DNA of 64,000 bases from Pseudoxanthomonas sp. (lineage in GTDB: Bacteria; Pseudomonadota; Gammaproteobacteria; Xanthomonadales; Xanthomonadaceae): NCBI RefSeq assembly GCF_035999195.1, contig NZ_DASYGY010000009.1, forward strand, positions 1,550,001 to 1,614,000. Direction: 5' to 3'. Numbering within the stretch: the first letter of the stretch is position 1; each line of letters starts with the position of its first letter. The position numbers were made by a program, and so were the translations under genes. Positions 14,520-23,779 of this stretch are shown piece by piece. Under the pieces are notes generated by a model. That model saw only the letters and a program-made list of their open reading frames with translations. It had not been told where the DNA came from and made no database searches.

Positions 14520-16580
14520 TCAGGCGCCGATGACGGCGGCCAGCAACAGGTCGATGAGCTTGATGGCGGCGAACGGCAGCAGCACGCCGCCGACACCGTA
14601 GACCAGCATGTTCCGGCGCAGCAGCGCGGTGGCGCCGGCCGGGCGGAAGCGCACGCCGCGCAGCGCCAGCGGGATGAGCAGCGGGATGATGATGGCGTTG
14701 AAGATCAGCGCGGCCAGCACGGCATTGGTCGGGCTGGAGAGCCGCATCAGGTTCAACGCACCCATCGAAGGAATCGCAGCGGCGAACAGCGCCGGCAGGA
14801 TGGCGAAGTACTTCGACACGTCGTTGGCCAGCGAGAACGTGGTCAGCGCGCCGCGCGTGATCAGCTGCTGCTTGCCGACTTCGACGACCTCCAGCAGCTT
14901 GGCCGGGTCGGAGTCGAGATCGACCATGTTGCCCGCCTCCTTCGCCGCCTGCGTGCCGGAATTCATCGCCAGGCCCACGTCGGCCTGCGCCAGCGCCGGT
15001 GCGTCGTTGGTGCCGTCGCCGACCATCGCGACCAGGCGGCCGCCGGCCTGTTCCTGGCGGATGCGCGCCAGCTTGTCTTCCGGACGGGCCTCCGCGATAT
15101 AGTCGTCCACGCCGGCTTCGGCGGCGATGGCGGCGGCGGTCAACGGGTTGTCGCCGGTGATCATCACCGTGCGGATGCCCACGGCGCGCATGTGGGCGAA
15201 CTTTTCCTTGATGCCGTGCTTGACCACGTCGGACAGTTCCACCACGCCCAGCACATGGCTGCCGTCACTGACCACCAGCGGCGTGGCCCCGTTGCGGGCG
15301 ACCTGCTCGACGCGCGCGGTGAGTTCGGCCGGCGCGGTGCCGCCCAGCGCCTGCACATGCTTCAGGATGGCGTCCATCGCACCCTTGCGGATGACACGGA
15401 CGTGACCGCGGCCATCGTCAGGAAGATCCACGCCGGACATGCGGGTCTGCGCGGTGAAGGCGACGAACTGCGCACGCGCCGGATCGGCCAGGGTGGCGCC
15501 CTGCTCGCGCGCCAGCTTCACGATCGACTTGCCTTCCGGCGTGGGATCGGCCAGCGACGACAGCATAGCGGCATCGCGCAACTGCTCGCGGTCGATGCCG
15601 GCCAGCGGATGGAACAGCGTCGCCTGGCGGTCGCCGTGGGTGATGGTGCCGGTCTTGTCGAGCAGCAGCACGTCGACGTCGCCGGCCACTTCCACCGCCT
15701 TGCCCGACTTGGCCAGCACGTTGGCCGCCAGCGCGCGGTTCATGCCGGCGATGCCGATGGCCGGCAGCAGGCCGCCGATGGTGGTGGGAATCAGGCAGAC
15801 TAGCAGTGCGACCAGCAGCAGCGGATCGAGCTTCGCCCCGACGAAGCCGGCGATGAAGGGCAGCGTGACCACGACGATCAGGAACGTCAGCGTCATCGTC
15901 AGCAGCAACAGGCCCAGCGCGATCTCGTTCGGCGTCTTCTGGCGGTTGGCGCCTTCGACCAGCGAGATCATGCGGTCCAGGAAACTGTGGCCCGGCTCGG
16001 CCGTGACCTTCACCACGATCTGGTCGGACAGCACCTTGGTGCCGCCGATCACGCCGCTGCGGTCGGTGCCGGCTTCGCGCAGCACGGGGGCGGATTCGCC
16101 GGTGACGGCGGACTCGTTGATGGTGGCCAGGCCCTTGACGATTTCGCCGTCGGCCGGGATCTGCTCGCCGGCGGACACGATGACGTAATCGCCGGGCCTC
16201 AGGTCGGCCGCGGGAATGCGCCGCTCGGCCCCGCCCAGCGGCGTGTCGATGCGGCGCGCGACCAGATCCTTGCGGGCGCGACGCAGCGACGCCGCCTGGC
16301 CCCGGCCGCGCGCTTCGGCGACGGCTTCGGCGAAATTGGCGAACAGCACGGTGACGAACAGCAACGCGGTCACCGCCCAGCCGATGCCCGGCGTGGTGGT
16401 GCCGGCCAGCGTCAGCCCAGCGGTTAGCAGAGTACCCAGCCAGACCACGGCCATGACCGGGTTCTTGAAGGCGTGCTGCGGAGCCAGCTTGGTGAAGGCG
16501 CCGATGACGGCAGCGCGGAAGCCCGCGCTGTCGAGCAGGGCCGGCGCGCGGCCGGCGGAGCGTGAGGAGGAGGGAGTCAT
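14520..16580 (-). CDS. kdpB: Potassium-transporting P-type ATPase subunit KdpB
   Basis: The 686-residue catalytic subunit shows every P-type ATPase hallmark: TGES loop (AVTGESAPV, about residue 155), the phosphorylated D308 in LLLDKTGTITHGD, the KGAMDAILKH nucleotide-binding segment, MITGDNPLTAAAIA and the hinge MVGDGTNDAPALAQADV. Membrane segments flank these as in other KdpB proteins (682 aa in E. coli). It hydrolyses ATP to drive potassium through KdpA. The genes are tightly packed (10 bp to kdpA, 9 bp to kdpC). Confidence 0.97.
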   Translation of the reverse strand: MTPSSSRSAGRAPALLDSAGFRAAVIGAFTKLAPQHAFKNPVMAVVWLGTLLTAGLTLAGTTTPGIGWAVTALLFVTVLFANFAEAVAEARGRGQAASLRRARKDLVARRIDTPLGGAERRIPAADLRPGDYVIVSAGEQIPADGEIVKGLATINESAVTGESAPVLREAGTDRSGVIGGTKVLSDQIVVKVTAEPGHSFLDRMISLVEGANRQKTPNEIALGLLLLTMTLTFLIVVVTLPFIAGFVGAKLDPLLLVALLVCLIPTTIGGLLPAIGIAGMNRALAANVLAKSGKAVEVAGDVDVLLLDKTGTITHGDRQATLFHPLAGIDREQLRDAAMLSSLADPTPEGKSIVKLAREQGATLADPARAQFVAFTAQTRMSGVDLPDDGRGHVRVIRKGAMDAILKHVQALGGTAPAELTARVEQVARNGATPLVVSDGSHVLGVVELSDVVKHGIKEKFAHMRAVGIRTVMITGDNPLTAAAIAAEAGVDDYIAEARPEDKLARIRQEQAGGRLVAMVGDGTNDAPALAQADVGLAMNSGTQAAKEAGNMVDLDSDPAKLLEVVEVGKQQLITRGALTTFSLANDVSKYFAILPALFAAAIPSMGALNLMRLSSPTNAVLAALIFNAIIIPLLIPLALRGVRFRPAGATALLRRNMLVYGVGGVLLPFAAIKLIDLLLAAVIGA

Positions 16581-16590
16581 GTCGGTGTTC

Positions 16591-18309
16591 TCAGAGCGCG
16601 CTCAGGGCCAGGTGGTCGGCGACGGGGCCGAGGACCAGCACGGGCATGAACTGCAACAGGGTCAGGATGACGACCACGGCGATCAGGGTGAGCGCGAAGG
16701 TCGGGGTTTCCACCTTGAGGGTGCCGGGGCCTTCGGGCGTAGCGCGCTTGCGCGCCAGCGAACCGGCGATGGCCAGCGGGATGATCAGCGCGGGGTAACG
16801 GCCCAGCGCCAGCATCAGCGAGGTGCTGAGGTTCCACCAGTAGGTCGCATCGCCCAAACCCTCGAAGCCGGAACCGTTGTTGGCGAACGCCGAGGTGTAC
16901 TCGTAGAACACCTGGCTGATGCCATGGAACGACGGATTGGAATTGCCTGTGATGGATGGCACGGCCAGCGTGATGGCGGTGAAGGCGAGCAGCGCCAGCG
17001 GCTGCAGCAGTACCAGCGCGGCCAGCAGCTTCACTTCGTGCGCTTCGATCTTGCGGCCGAACAGTTCCGGCGTGCGGCCGGTCATCAGGCCGGCGAGGAA
17101 CACGCTGAGCAGCAGATAGACCAGGAACTGCTGCAGGCCGCAGCCGATGCCGCCCCAGATGCTGTTGACCAGCATGTTGCTGGTCGTCACCAGGCCGGTG
17201 AGCGGCGCCAGCGAGTCGTGCATCGCATTGACCGAGCCGTTCGAGGTCTGCGTGGTCAGCGCACCCCACAGCGCGGACGGCGCGGCGCCGAAGCGCACTT
17301 CCTTGCCTTCCATCAGCGCGATGTCCGAGGAGGTGCCGGACAGGCTTTCGGACCACACGGCCGCACCGGCGGACACCAGCGACATGGTCAGCATGGTGCC
17401 GAACACCAGCGCGGTGAACTTCTTGCGGCCGGTGAATCCGCTGACCATGAAGGCGATGCTGACCGGGATCAGGATGATGGCCAGCGTTTCCAGCAGGTTG
17501 GAGAACGGCGTGGGGTTTTCCAGCGACACGGCGCTGTTGGGGCCGTACCAGCCGCCGCCGTTGGTGCCGAGCTGCTTCACCGCGACCATCGGCGAGACGG
17601 GGCCCAACGCGATCTTCTGCTCGGTCATGCCGGCCGACGCATCGATCGGCGTGGCGACGGGCCCGCCGTCGAACGTGGCCGGTACGCCCTGGCTGGTCAG
17701 CGTCAGCGACCAGACCAGGCACAGCGGCAGCAGGAAACGTACGGCCGGACGGATCACATCGGCCCAGTAGTTGCCGACATCGGCTTCACCGTTCGCGGTG
17801 GTGTCCGCCGTCGCATCCTTCTTCTCTCGCCCGCCGAACAGCCCGCGCAAGGTGGCGGCGACCAGGGCCAGGCCCATCATTGGCGTGATCACCTGCAGGC
17901 CGACGATCGCACTGGCGTGCGCCAGGTACGACAGTTGCGCCTGCCCGGAGTAGTGCTGCTGGTTGGTGTTGGTGAGGAACGACACCATCGTGTGCAGCGC
18001 CAGGTCCCAGCGCATGTTGGGGATGCCGTTGGGATTGAGCGGCAGCCAGGCCTGGGTCATCAGGACGACCCAGACGATCACGCCCAGCACCAGGTTGCTG
18101 AGCAGGAAGGCCTTGGCATAGCCCTTCCAGCCCATGCCGTGCGAAGGATCGACGCCGAGCAGCGCGTACAGGGGGCGTTCGATCAGGCCGAACAGCCGGT
18201 CGCCCCGCATCGGGGCACCGCGCATCACCGCGGCCAGGTAGCGGCCCAACGGCCAGCCGAGTGCGATCGCAAGCGCGAAAACGAGAAGGAATTCAGTCAT
18301 GGGAGTCAT
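16591..18309 (-). CDS. kdpA: Potassium-transporting ATPase subunit KdpA
   Basis: The 572-residue inner-membrane protein has about ten membrane segments and the repeated selectivity-filter regions of the SKT superfamily, including SFLTNTNQQHYSG, LGTNGGGWYGPNSA, TTSNMLVNSIWGGIGCGL and the late FANNGSGFEGL. It forms the potassium channel-like pathway of the Kdp pump. Start ATG 18309 (MTPMTEF) overlaps the end of kdpF. A second ATG three codons later (MTEF) is equally possible. Size is close to the E. coli protein (557 aa). Confidence 0.97.
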   Translation of the reverse strand: MTPMTEFLLVFALAIALGWPLGRYLAAVMRGAPMRGDRLFGLIERPLYALLGVDPSHGMGWKGYAKAFLLSNLVLGVIVWVVLMTQAWLPLNPNGIPNMRWDLALHTMVSFLTNTNQQHYSGQAQLSYLAHASAIVGLQVITPMMGLALVAATLRGLFGGREKKDATADTTANGEADVGNYWADVIRPAVRFLLPLCLVWSLTLTSQGVPATFDGGPVATPIDASAGMTEQKIALGPVSPMVAVKQLGTNGGGWYGPNSAVSLENPTPFSNLLETLAIILIPVSIAFMVSGFTGRKKFTALVFGTMLTMSLVSAGAAVWSESLSGTSSDIALMEGKEVRFGAAPSALWGALTTQTSNGSVNAMHDSLAPLTGLVTTSNMLVNSIWGGIGCGLQQFLVYLLLSVFLAGLMTGRTPELFGRKIEAHEVKLLAALVLLQPLALLAFTAITLAVPSITGNSNPSFHGISQVFYEYTSAFANNGSGFEGLGDATYWWNLSTSLMLALGRYPALIIPLAIAGSLARKRATPEGPGTLKVETPTFALTLIAVVVILTLLQFMPVLVLGPVADHLALSAL

Positions 18310-18412
18310 CCATCGGCGTGCGTGCGCGCCGCGTGATCAGCAGGAACAGAAGACCGGCGCCGGCGAGCAAGCCCGCCAGCGCCAGCGACATGCAGAGAAA
18401 GGACGCGAGCAC
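18293..18412 (-). CDS. kdpF: KdpF-type small membrane subunit
   Basis: This 39-codon frame starts at GTG 18412, 8 bp after the porin stop, and ends inside the kdpA start region. The product is one membrane segment (CMSLALAGLLAGAGLLFLLI) followed by a basic stretch (TRRARTP). Size, hydrophobicity and position directly before kdpA match KdpF, the lipid-like stabiliser of the Kdp complex. An internal ATG at codon 8 is an alternative start. Confidence 0.75.
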   Translation of the reverse strand: MLASFLCMSLALAGLLAGAGLLFLLITRRARTPMDDSHD

Positions 18413-18420
18413 GGCCGCCG

Positions 18421-19146
18421 TCAGAACGACGCTTGCAGCGCCGCTTCCACGCGCGAGCCGGCCAGGCCCGGGAACAGCGTCTTCGCGCTGCTGTCGGTGG
18501 CGTGCGCGGTCACTCGCAGCTCGAACGGCGCCTTGAACGCCAACACGGCGCCCAGCTGTGCATGTGCGTAGCTGTCGTCGTAGGCGTCGTCCAACCAGTA
18601 GTAGCCGGCGGCGGCTTCCAGGCGGACCTGTTCGCCCAGGGGGAACTTGGCGCCCAGCTGCGCGTAGGCGCCGGCTTCGTCGGTCGCGAGCGCTTCGGTG
18701 GAGTAGCCCAGCTGCGCCCAGTAGTGCTGCTTCCAGGTCAGCGTACCGATGGCCTCGGTCCAGTTGAGGTCGACGGTGGTGGACGGGTAGCGGTAGTGGG
18801 TGAGGTTGATGTCGAGCGCCCAGTCCTCGGCGACGTTGCCGCTCCAGCCGACGGTGACGTCGATCTCACTGCTGGCCTTCGTTTCCGGTGCGAACTCGAC
18901 GTTCGAGCCCCAGATCGCGCCGTACAGACCGTTGTCGGCCGCGGCCTTGAAACCGGCCTGCACAGCCGGGTCGCCTTGGGTCTGCGTGGCGCCGCGCCAG
19001 ACGTAGTCGGTGGTGAGGGCGCCGGAACCGCTGAACGTCGCGGCGCTGGCGGACGAGGCCGCCGCCAGCAACAGCGCAGCGGCGAGGGAGGAAGACGCGG
19101 AACGCGCAAGCATCTGCCTGCGGGAAAAGAAAGAGGACAACGGCAT
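18421..19146 (-). CDS. TorF-family outer-membrane porin
   Basis: The 241-residue protein has a signal peptide (about residues 1-35, ending SSASA). A short beta-barrel follows, starting with the family hallmark SGSGALTTDYVWRGATQTQG and continuing in alternating amphipathic strands to a C-terminal Phe (VEAALQASF), the usual outer-membrane assembly signal. It belongs to the TIGR02001 family of putative porins. It is the first gene of the kdp operon, 8 bp before kdpF, so it probably supplies an outer-membrane route for potassium under limitation. A porin ahead of kdp is seen in other Gammaproteobacteria. Confidence 0.85.
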   Translation of the reverse strand: MPLSSFFSRRQMLARSASSSLAAALLLAAASSASAATFSGSGALTTDYVWRGATQTQGDPAVQAGFKAAADNGLYGAIWGSNVEFAPETKASSEIDVTVGWSGNVAEDWALDINLTHYRYPSTTVDLNWTEAIGTLTWKQHYWAQLGYSTEALATDEAGAYAQLGAKFPLGEQVRLEAAAGYYWLDDAYDDSYAHAQLGAVLAFKAPFELRVTAHATDSSAKTLFPGLAGSRVEAALQASF

Positions 19147-19201
19147 GGGTGCGATCCAGGCGGAAGAAGTTCCGCCGACCGCAAAAGTCTGTTCCCGGCT
19201 C

Positions 19202-19251
19202 GCGTAAAGCCGCCATGCGCCGCGCGGGCCGCGGCGTAAATTCGGCGTAAA
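19202..19251 (-). promoter_or_regulatory. Candidate KdpE-binding direct repeats
   Basis: GCGTAAA (TTTACGC on the coding strand) occurs at 19202-19208, 19234-19240 and 19245-19251. The last two are 11 bp apart, the spacing OmpR-family dimers prefer, and the first is 32 bp away, about three turns. They lie 56-105 bp in front of the porin start. The E. coli KdpE site is a T-rich tandem with TTTACA-like halves. Confidence 0.5.
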
Positions 19252-19258
19252 GCGTGCG

Positions 19259-20275
19259 TCAGCGCTTCACGTCCAGACTGTTCTCGCCAAGGAAGGCGTG
19301 CACGTCGGCCGCCGCCACCAGATTGAAATCGCCCGGCAGCGAATGCTTCAGGCAGGCGGCGGCCACGCCGAAGTGCAGCGCATCGACCGCCTCCATGCCG
19401 GTCAGGCCGCCATGCAGCACACCGGCGGCGAAGGCGTCGCCCGTGCCGATGCGGTCGACGATCGGCGAGACCTCGTAGGACGGCGTGGTGAGCAGGCTGC
19501 CGCCGCGCAACGCCGTGATGCCCGACAGGGCGTGATGGTCGACGCTGCGCTGCACGCGCACGGTGGCCGCCATCTGCCGCAGATGCGGAAAGGCCTTGAA
19601 CGCGGCCGCCGCGCCCGCCGCGAAGCGTTCCTGCGGTGTCGCCTGCGGAAACTCCAGGCCGAGCACCACCTGCAGGTCGCGATGGCTGGCGAACAGGAGG
19701 TCGGCTTCGGACATCAGGCCACGCAGGATCGTCGGCGCATCACCGCCCCATGCGTCCCACAGCCTGGGACGGAAGTTGCCGTCGAAGGACACCTTCACGC
19801 CTGCAGCGCGGGCCGCTCTCACGGCGGTGAGGACGCCATCCGCAGCCGTTTGTCCGAGTGCCGGCGTCACGCCGGAGACATGCAGCCAGTCCGCGCCGGC
19901 CAGCAGCGTCGTCCAGTCGTGCGTGCCGCCGCCGTCGCGGGCGAAGGCCGAGTCCGCCCGGTCGTACAGCACCTCGCTCGGTCGCTGGATGGCGCCGGGG
20001 GTCAGGAAGTACAGGCCCATGCGTCCGGGCGCCTGCTTCACGGCGCGCGTGTCGACGCGATGCCGGCGCAGTTCGCCCAGGGCGGCTTCGCCGAGCGCGT
20101 TGTCCGCCACCAGGCCCACCATGCCGGCGTCATGGCCGAAGCGCGCCAGCGAGACCGCGACATTCGCTTCGGCGCCGCCGACATGCACGTCCAGCACGGG
20201 CGACTGCAACAACAGTTGGCGACCGGGTGCGCCAAGACGCAGCAGCAACTCGCCGAAACAGACGATCTTTCCCAT
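19259..20275 (-). CDS. kdgK: 2-keto-3-deoxygluconate kinase (PfkB family)
   Basis: The 338-residue protein has both PfkB signatures: the N-terminal VGGAEANVAVSLARFG (about residues 33-48) and the C-terminal DRIGTGDAFAAGVLHGG (about 277-293), in which D283 is the expected catalytic base. KdgK phosphorylates KDG to KDPG, which an aldolase (not in this window) splits to pyruvate and glyceraldehyde 3-phosphate. It lies divergent to the TonB receptor and belongs with kduI and kduD of the same locus. Other sugar kinases of this fold are possible, but the neighbourhood makes KDG the best guess. Confidence 0.88.
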   Translation of the reverse strand: MGKIVCFGELLLRLGAPGRQLLLQSPVLDVHVGGAEANVAVSLARFGHDAGMVGLVADNALGEAALGELRRHRVDTRAVKQAPGRMGLYFLTPGAIQRPSEVLYDRADSAFARDGGGTHDWTTLLAGADWLHVSGVTPALGQTAADGVLTAVRAARAAGVKVSFDGNFRPRLWDAWGGDAPTILRGLMSEADLLFASHRDLQVVLGLEFPQATPQERFAAGAAAAFKAFPHLRQMAATVRVQRSVDHHALSGITALRGGSLLTTPSYEVSPIVDRIGTGDAFAAGVLHGGLTGMEAVDALHFGVAAACLKHSLPGDFNLVAAADVHAFLGENSLDVKR

Positions 20276-20401
20276 CTCCCCTCTCCTCCCGTGACATGGA
20301 CGCGGCGCACCCTGCGCGCCGGTTCGGCTTGTCCTTGGGACAAGATTAACCGGCTCAACTGACAGTTGTTGTTGCAGCGCACACTCTGTTAGCGTTGTTT
20401 T

Positions 20402-20418
20402 TGACCAGCGGTGTCATT
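20402..20418 (-). promoter_or_regulatory. Candidate LacI-type operator in front of the TonB receptor
   Basis: On the minus strand this reads AATGACACCGCTGGTCA. Its AATGACACCG half is identical to the sites at 25199 and 32916. It lies 96 bp before the receptor start, in the 238-bp gap shared with divergent kdgK, so it could control both. Confidence 0.5.
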
Positions 20419-20513
20419 TTACCAGCTGGCAGGTTTCGTAAGGGAATAAACAGCAGTTTTTGCCATCAAAACAGTCGCGGTACGCGGCCATGGTCCCTTG
20501 AGGAGGGGAGAAC

Positions 20514-23291
20514 ATGCCAGTTAGTCATCAGAACCGGAAGACACCGGTTACCTTGCTTGCCGTCTCGATCGGCCTGGCGCTGCAGATGAGTGCTGCCGCC
20601 CACGCCCAGGAGGCGGCGCAGCCGGCCGACTCGGGCCAGTCCGCCCCGGCCGAAAGCGTCGACACGCTCGACACCGTCAGCGTCACCGGTTACCGCGCCA
20701 GCGTGGAGCGGGCCCTCGACATCAAGCGCGGCGAAGCCGGCGTGGTCGATGCGATCGTGGCCGAGGACATCGGCAAGTTCCCCGATCTCAACCTGGCCGA
20801 ATCGCTGCAGCGCATCCCCGGCGTGGTCATCACCCGCGATGCCGGCGAAGGCCGGAACATCTCGGTGCGCGGCCTGGGTCCGGACTTCACCCGCGTCCGC
20901 ATCAACGGCATGGAGGCGCTGACCACGGTCGGTTCCACCGACCAGAACGGCGGTTCCAACCGGGGCCGCGGCTTCGACTTCAACGTCTTCGCCTCCGACC
21001 TGTTCTCGCAGCTGATCGTGCGCAAGACCGCTCAGGCGGATGTCGAGGAAGGCTCGCTCGGCGCCACGGTCGACCTGCGCACGGCGCGCCCGTTCGACTA
21101 TGACGGCTTCACGCTGGTCGCCAGCGGCCAGGCCAGCTATGCCGACATGGGCAGTTCGACCGATCCGCGCCTGGCCGGGCTGATCTCCAATACGTGGGCC
21201 GACGGCAAGTTCGGCGCACTGCTGTCGGTCGCCTACTCCGAGCGGCAGGCGCTGGAAGAAGGCAGCGGCAGCGGCCGCTGGGCCGGCGGCACCAGCAACA
21301 ATGGCTTCAACCCGGCATCGCCCTATACGCCGGCCCTTGCCGCCAACACCTATCACCCCCGCTTCCCGCGCTACACGCTGATGGAGCACGACCAGAAGCG
21401 CACGGGCGTGACGGCGTCGCTGCAGTTCAAGCCGACCGATCGCACCCAGTTCGCCTTCGATGCGCTGTACTCGAAGATCGATGCGGTGCGTGACGAGAAG
21501 TACATCGAGGCCATTTCGTTCAGCCGTGGCGCCTCGCAGAACGGCAAGCCGCAGACCATCGTGCGCGATGGCGTGGTCGAGAACGGTGCGCTGGTCTACG
21601 GGCTGTTCGACGACGTGGACATCCGCTCCGAGAGCCGACACGACGAATGGAACACGGTCTTCACCCAGCTGGGCCTGGAAGGCCAGCACGAGTTCACCGA
21701 CAACTTCAAGATCTCGGGCAAGCTCGGCACGTCGAAATCGGAACACGAGAATCCGATCCAGACGACGATCATCATGGACAAGCTGAACGTCGACAACTAC
21801 AGCTACGACTACCGCGGCAATCCCTACAAGCCGGTCATCGACTATGGCATCAGCCCCACCGATCCCAATGGCTGGACGCTGGCCGAGATCCGCATCCGCC
21901 CGCAGTACGTCGAGAACGACTTCGACGTCGCCCAGCTGGACTTCAACTGGAACATCAGCCCGGGCTTCCGCCTGAAGGGTGGCGTGCAGGCGAAGGACTA
22001 CAGCTTCTCGACGCGCGAACTGCGGCGGTCTACCGAAAGCCTGACGGGCGTGCCGATGTTCACCGACGGCACCCGCATCGTGCCGACGGATCTGACCGAA
22101 CAGGCCAGCCTCGATGGTGTGAGCGGGTCTCCCGGCACGTGGGTGATCCCCCACTACCAGGGCATCGCCGACTTCTACGACATCTACAGCAACAGCGGGC
22201 CGTTCGCCCTCGCCGAGCGTGCGGTGAACACGCGCAGCGTCGAGGAAGAGGATCGCGGCGTCTACCTGATGGGTGAATTCTCTGCCGATCTGGGTGCCAT
22301 TCCCGTGTCGGGCAATTTCGGCGTGCGCTACGTGCGCACCAAGCAGTCCTCCACGGGCATCGCGACGGCCAGCGGCACGCCGGTCGCCACGACGGTCTCG
22401 CGCGAGTACAGCGACACCCTGCCGTCGATGAACCTGGTGGCCGAGATCACGCCTGACTTCCTGATCCGGCTCGGTGCCGCCAAGGTAATGACGCGTCCCG
22501 GCCTGGGCAGCCTGACCCCGGGCGTGACCGTCAACGTCAGCGGCGGTGCGCGCACCGTCAGCGGCGGCAATCCGAACCTGGATCCGATCCGCGCCGACAC
22601 CGTGGACCTGGGCTTCGAGTGGTACTTCAACGAAGGCGCGATGCTGGGCCTGGGTTTGTTCTACAAGGACATCGAGAGCTTCATCCAGACCACCCGCGTG
22701 GTGCAGCCCTATTCGTCGAGCGGCCTGCCCGCCAGCCTGCTGGACGGCACCGGTGCCGGCGTGAACGACGACTTCGTCTTCAGCGTGCCGCTCAACACCC
22801 CGGGTGGCGAACTGACCGGTTTCGAGGCCAACTACACGCAGCCCTTCACCTTCCTGCCGGGCAAGTTCGGCAACCTGGGCGTGCAGTTGAACTACACCTA
22901 CGTCGATTCGCAGATCCAGTACCTCACCTCTACCGGTGCCAACTCGTTCAAGACCGATCTGACCGGTCTGTCCAAGCACGCCTGGAACGCGACGCTCTAC
23001 TACGAAGGCGAGCGCTTCTCGGGCCGTGTCTCGGCGACCAATCGCGACGACTTCCTGTTGCAGGTACCCGCGACCGAGGCCGGCTTCGACGTTCACGGAC
23101 AAACGGGCACGACCACCGTCGACGCCTCCGTGCGCTGGAAGATCAACGACAAGCTCGAGCTGAGCCTGGAAGGCATCAACCTGACCGACGAACCGCAGGA
23201 ATCGTGGGTCGCGAATGCGGGTGGCCAGCTCCCGCTGGACTACAGCGAAACCGGCCGCCAGTACCTGCTGGGCCTGCGTTACAAGTTCTGA
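20514..23291 (+). CDS. TonB-dependent receptor, probable pectin oligomer uptake
   Basis: The 925-residue outer-membrane protein has a signal peptide (about residues 1-32, ending AHAQ). The plug domain starts DTVSVTGYRASVERALDIKR and carries LAESLQRIPGVVITRDAGEG and the VRGLGPDFTRVRING block. A 22-strand barrel ends in QYLLGLRYKF. This is the layout of the large Xanthomonas/Caulobacter receptors used for plant oligosaccharides. A strong GAGGAGGGGAG stretch precedes the ATG. The upstream LacI-type site and the surrounding pectin genes suggest oligogalacturonide import across the outer membrane. The ligand is inferred only from context. Confidence 0.88.
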   Translation: MPVSHQNRKTPVTLLAVSIGLALQMSAAAHAQEAAQPADSGQSAPAESVDTLDTVSVTGYRASVERALDIKRGEAGVVDAIVAEDIGKFPDLNLAESLQRIPGVVITRDAGEGRNISVRGLGPDFTRVRINGMEALTTVGSTDQNGGSNRGRGFDFNVFASDLFSQLIVRKTAQADVEEGSLGATVDLRTARPFDYDGFTLVASGQASYADMGSSTDPRLAGLISNTWADGKFGALLSVAYSERQALEEGSGSGRWAGGTSNNGFNPASPYTPALAANTYHPRFPRYTLMEHDQKRTGVTASLQFKPTDRTQFAFDALYSKIDAVRDEKYIEAISFSRGASQNGKPQTIVRDGVVENGALVYGLFDDVDIRSESRHDEWNTVFTQLGLEGQHEFTDNFKISGKLGTSKSEHENPIQTTIIMDKLNVDNYSYDYRGNPYKPVIDYGISPTDPNGWTLAEIRIRPQYVENDFDVAQLDFNWNISPGFRLKGGVQAKDYSFSTRELRRSTESLTGVPMFTDGTRIVPTDLTEQASLDGVSGSPGTWVIPHYQGIADFYDIYSNSGPFALAERAVNTRSVEEEDRGVYLMGEFSADLGAIPVSGNFGVRYVRTKQSSTGIATASGTPVATTVSREYSDTLPSMNLVAEITPDFLIRLGAAKVMTRPGLGSLTPGVTVNVSGGARTVSGGNPNLDPIRADTVDLGFEWYFNEGAMLGLGLFYKDIESFIQTTRVVQPYSSSGLPASLLDGTGAGVNDDFVFSVPLNTPGGELTGFEANYTQPFTFLPGKFGNLGVQLNYTYVDSQIQYLTSTGANSFKTDLTGLSKHAWNATLYYEGERFSGRVSATNRDDFLLQVPATEAGFDVHGQTGTTTVDASVRWKINDKLELSLEGINLTDEPQESWVANAGGQLPLDYSETGRQYLLGLRYKF

Positions 23292-23332
23292 TGCGTTGAC
23301 CGTCCCGCCCCTTCCACGGAAGGGGCACCCGA

Positions 23333-23364
23333 AGCCCGGCCGCCTCTCCCGGCCGGGCTTTTTT
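23333..23364 (+). terminator. Rho-independent terminator of the TonB receptor gene
   Basis: AGCCCGGCCG (23333-23342) pairs with CGGCCGGGCT (23350-23359) around a 7-base loop, then a run of T. Confidence 0.9.
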
Positions 23365-23710
23365 CATCCGCAGGCTGCCGGCGCATCCGCGACGCGATGC
23401 CTTCCACGTGCCTCCGCTGCACGCATCCGTGCCGCCTTGCGGGCAGGCCCGCACGGATCGCAGGACGCCGGCCGTTCGCCCGCATTGCATCCCTCTTGCC
23501 TCCGCCGCCCTCCGCCACATGCATGTCCAGACGGCCGGTCACGCTGTCCGGTCTGTGCAGTGGAAGGGCTCCGGCCCGGCGCACCGGTGCCGATCGCACG
23601 GCGCGTACGCCGCTAGCTGACTGCCGGTCCTCGGCGGTGCGGGCGCGACACGAGGATACGGCGGGTTGCGGACCATCGCCATCGCGCACGCATCCGCTCG
23701 ACAGGACAAA

Positions 23711-23736
23711 CGAAAGGCCCGCCTTTCGGCGGGCCT
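23711..23736 (-). terminator. Rho-independent terminator of the PL1 lyase gene
   Basis: On the minus strand GGCCCGCC and GGCGGGCC pair around GAAA, followed by TTTCGTTT. It sits 44 bp after the lyase stop. Confidence 0.8.
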
Positions 23737-23779
23737 CCTGCAGTACGCGTGGCCGGCGGCGAGGCCGGCCCGCCTGGAA

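Larger units (their letters stand above)
23292..23779. other. 488-bp gap between receptor and PL1 lyase genes
   Basis: The two ends hold converging terminators (23333-23364 for the receptor, 23711-23736 for the lyase). The about 340 bp between them shows no gene, clear repeat or motif that I can support. Confidence 0.6.

Noticed and set aside
16216..18336. 706-residue plus-strand frame antisense to kdpB and kdpA
   Set aside because: It is a shadow of two genes with clear catalytic motifs on the minus strand.
20466..23102. 878-residue minus-strand frame opposite the TonB receptor
   Set aside because: It is an antisense shadow. The plus strand has a signal peptide, plug and barrel.
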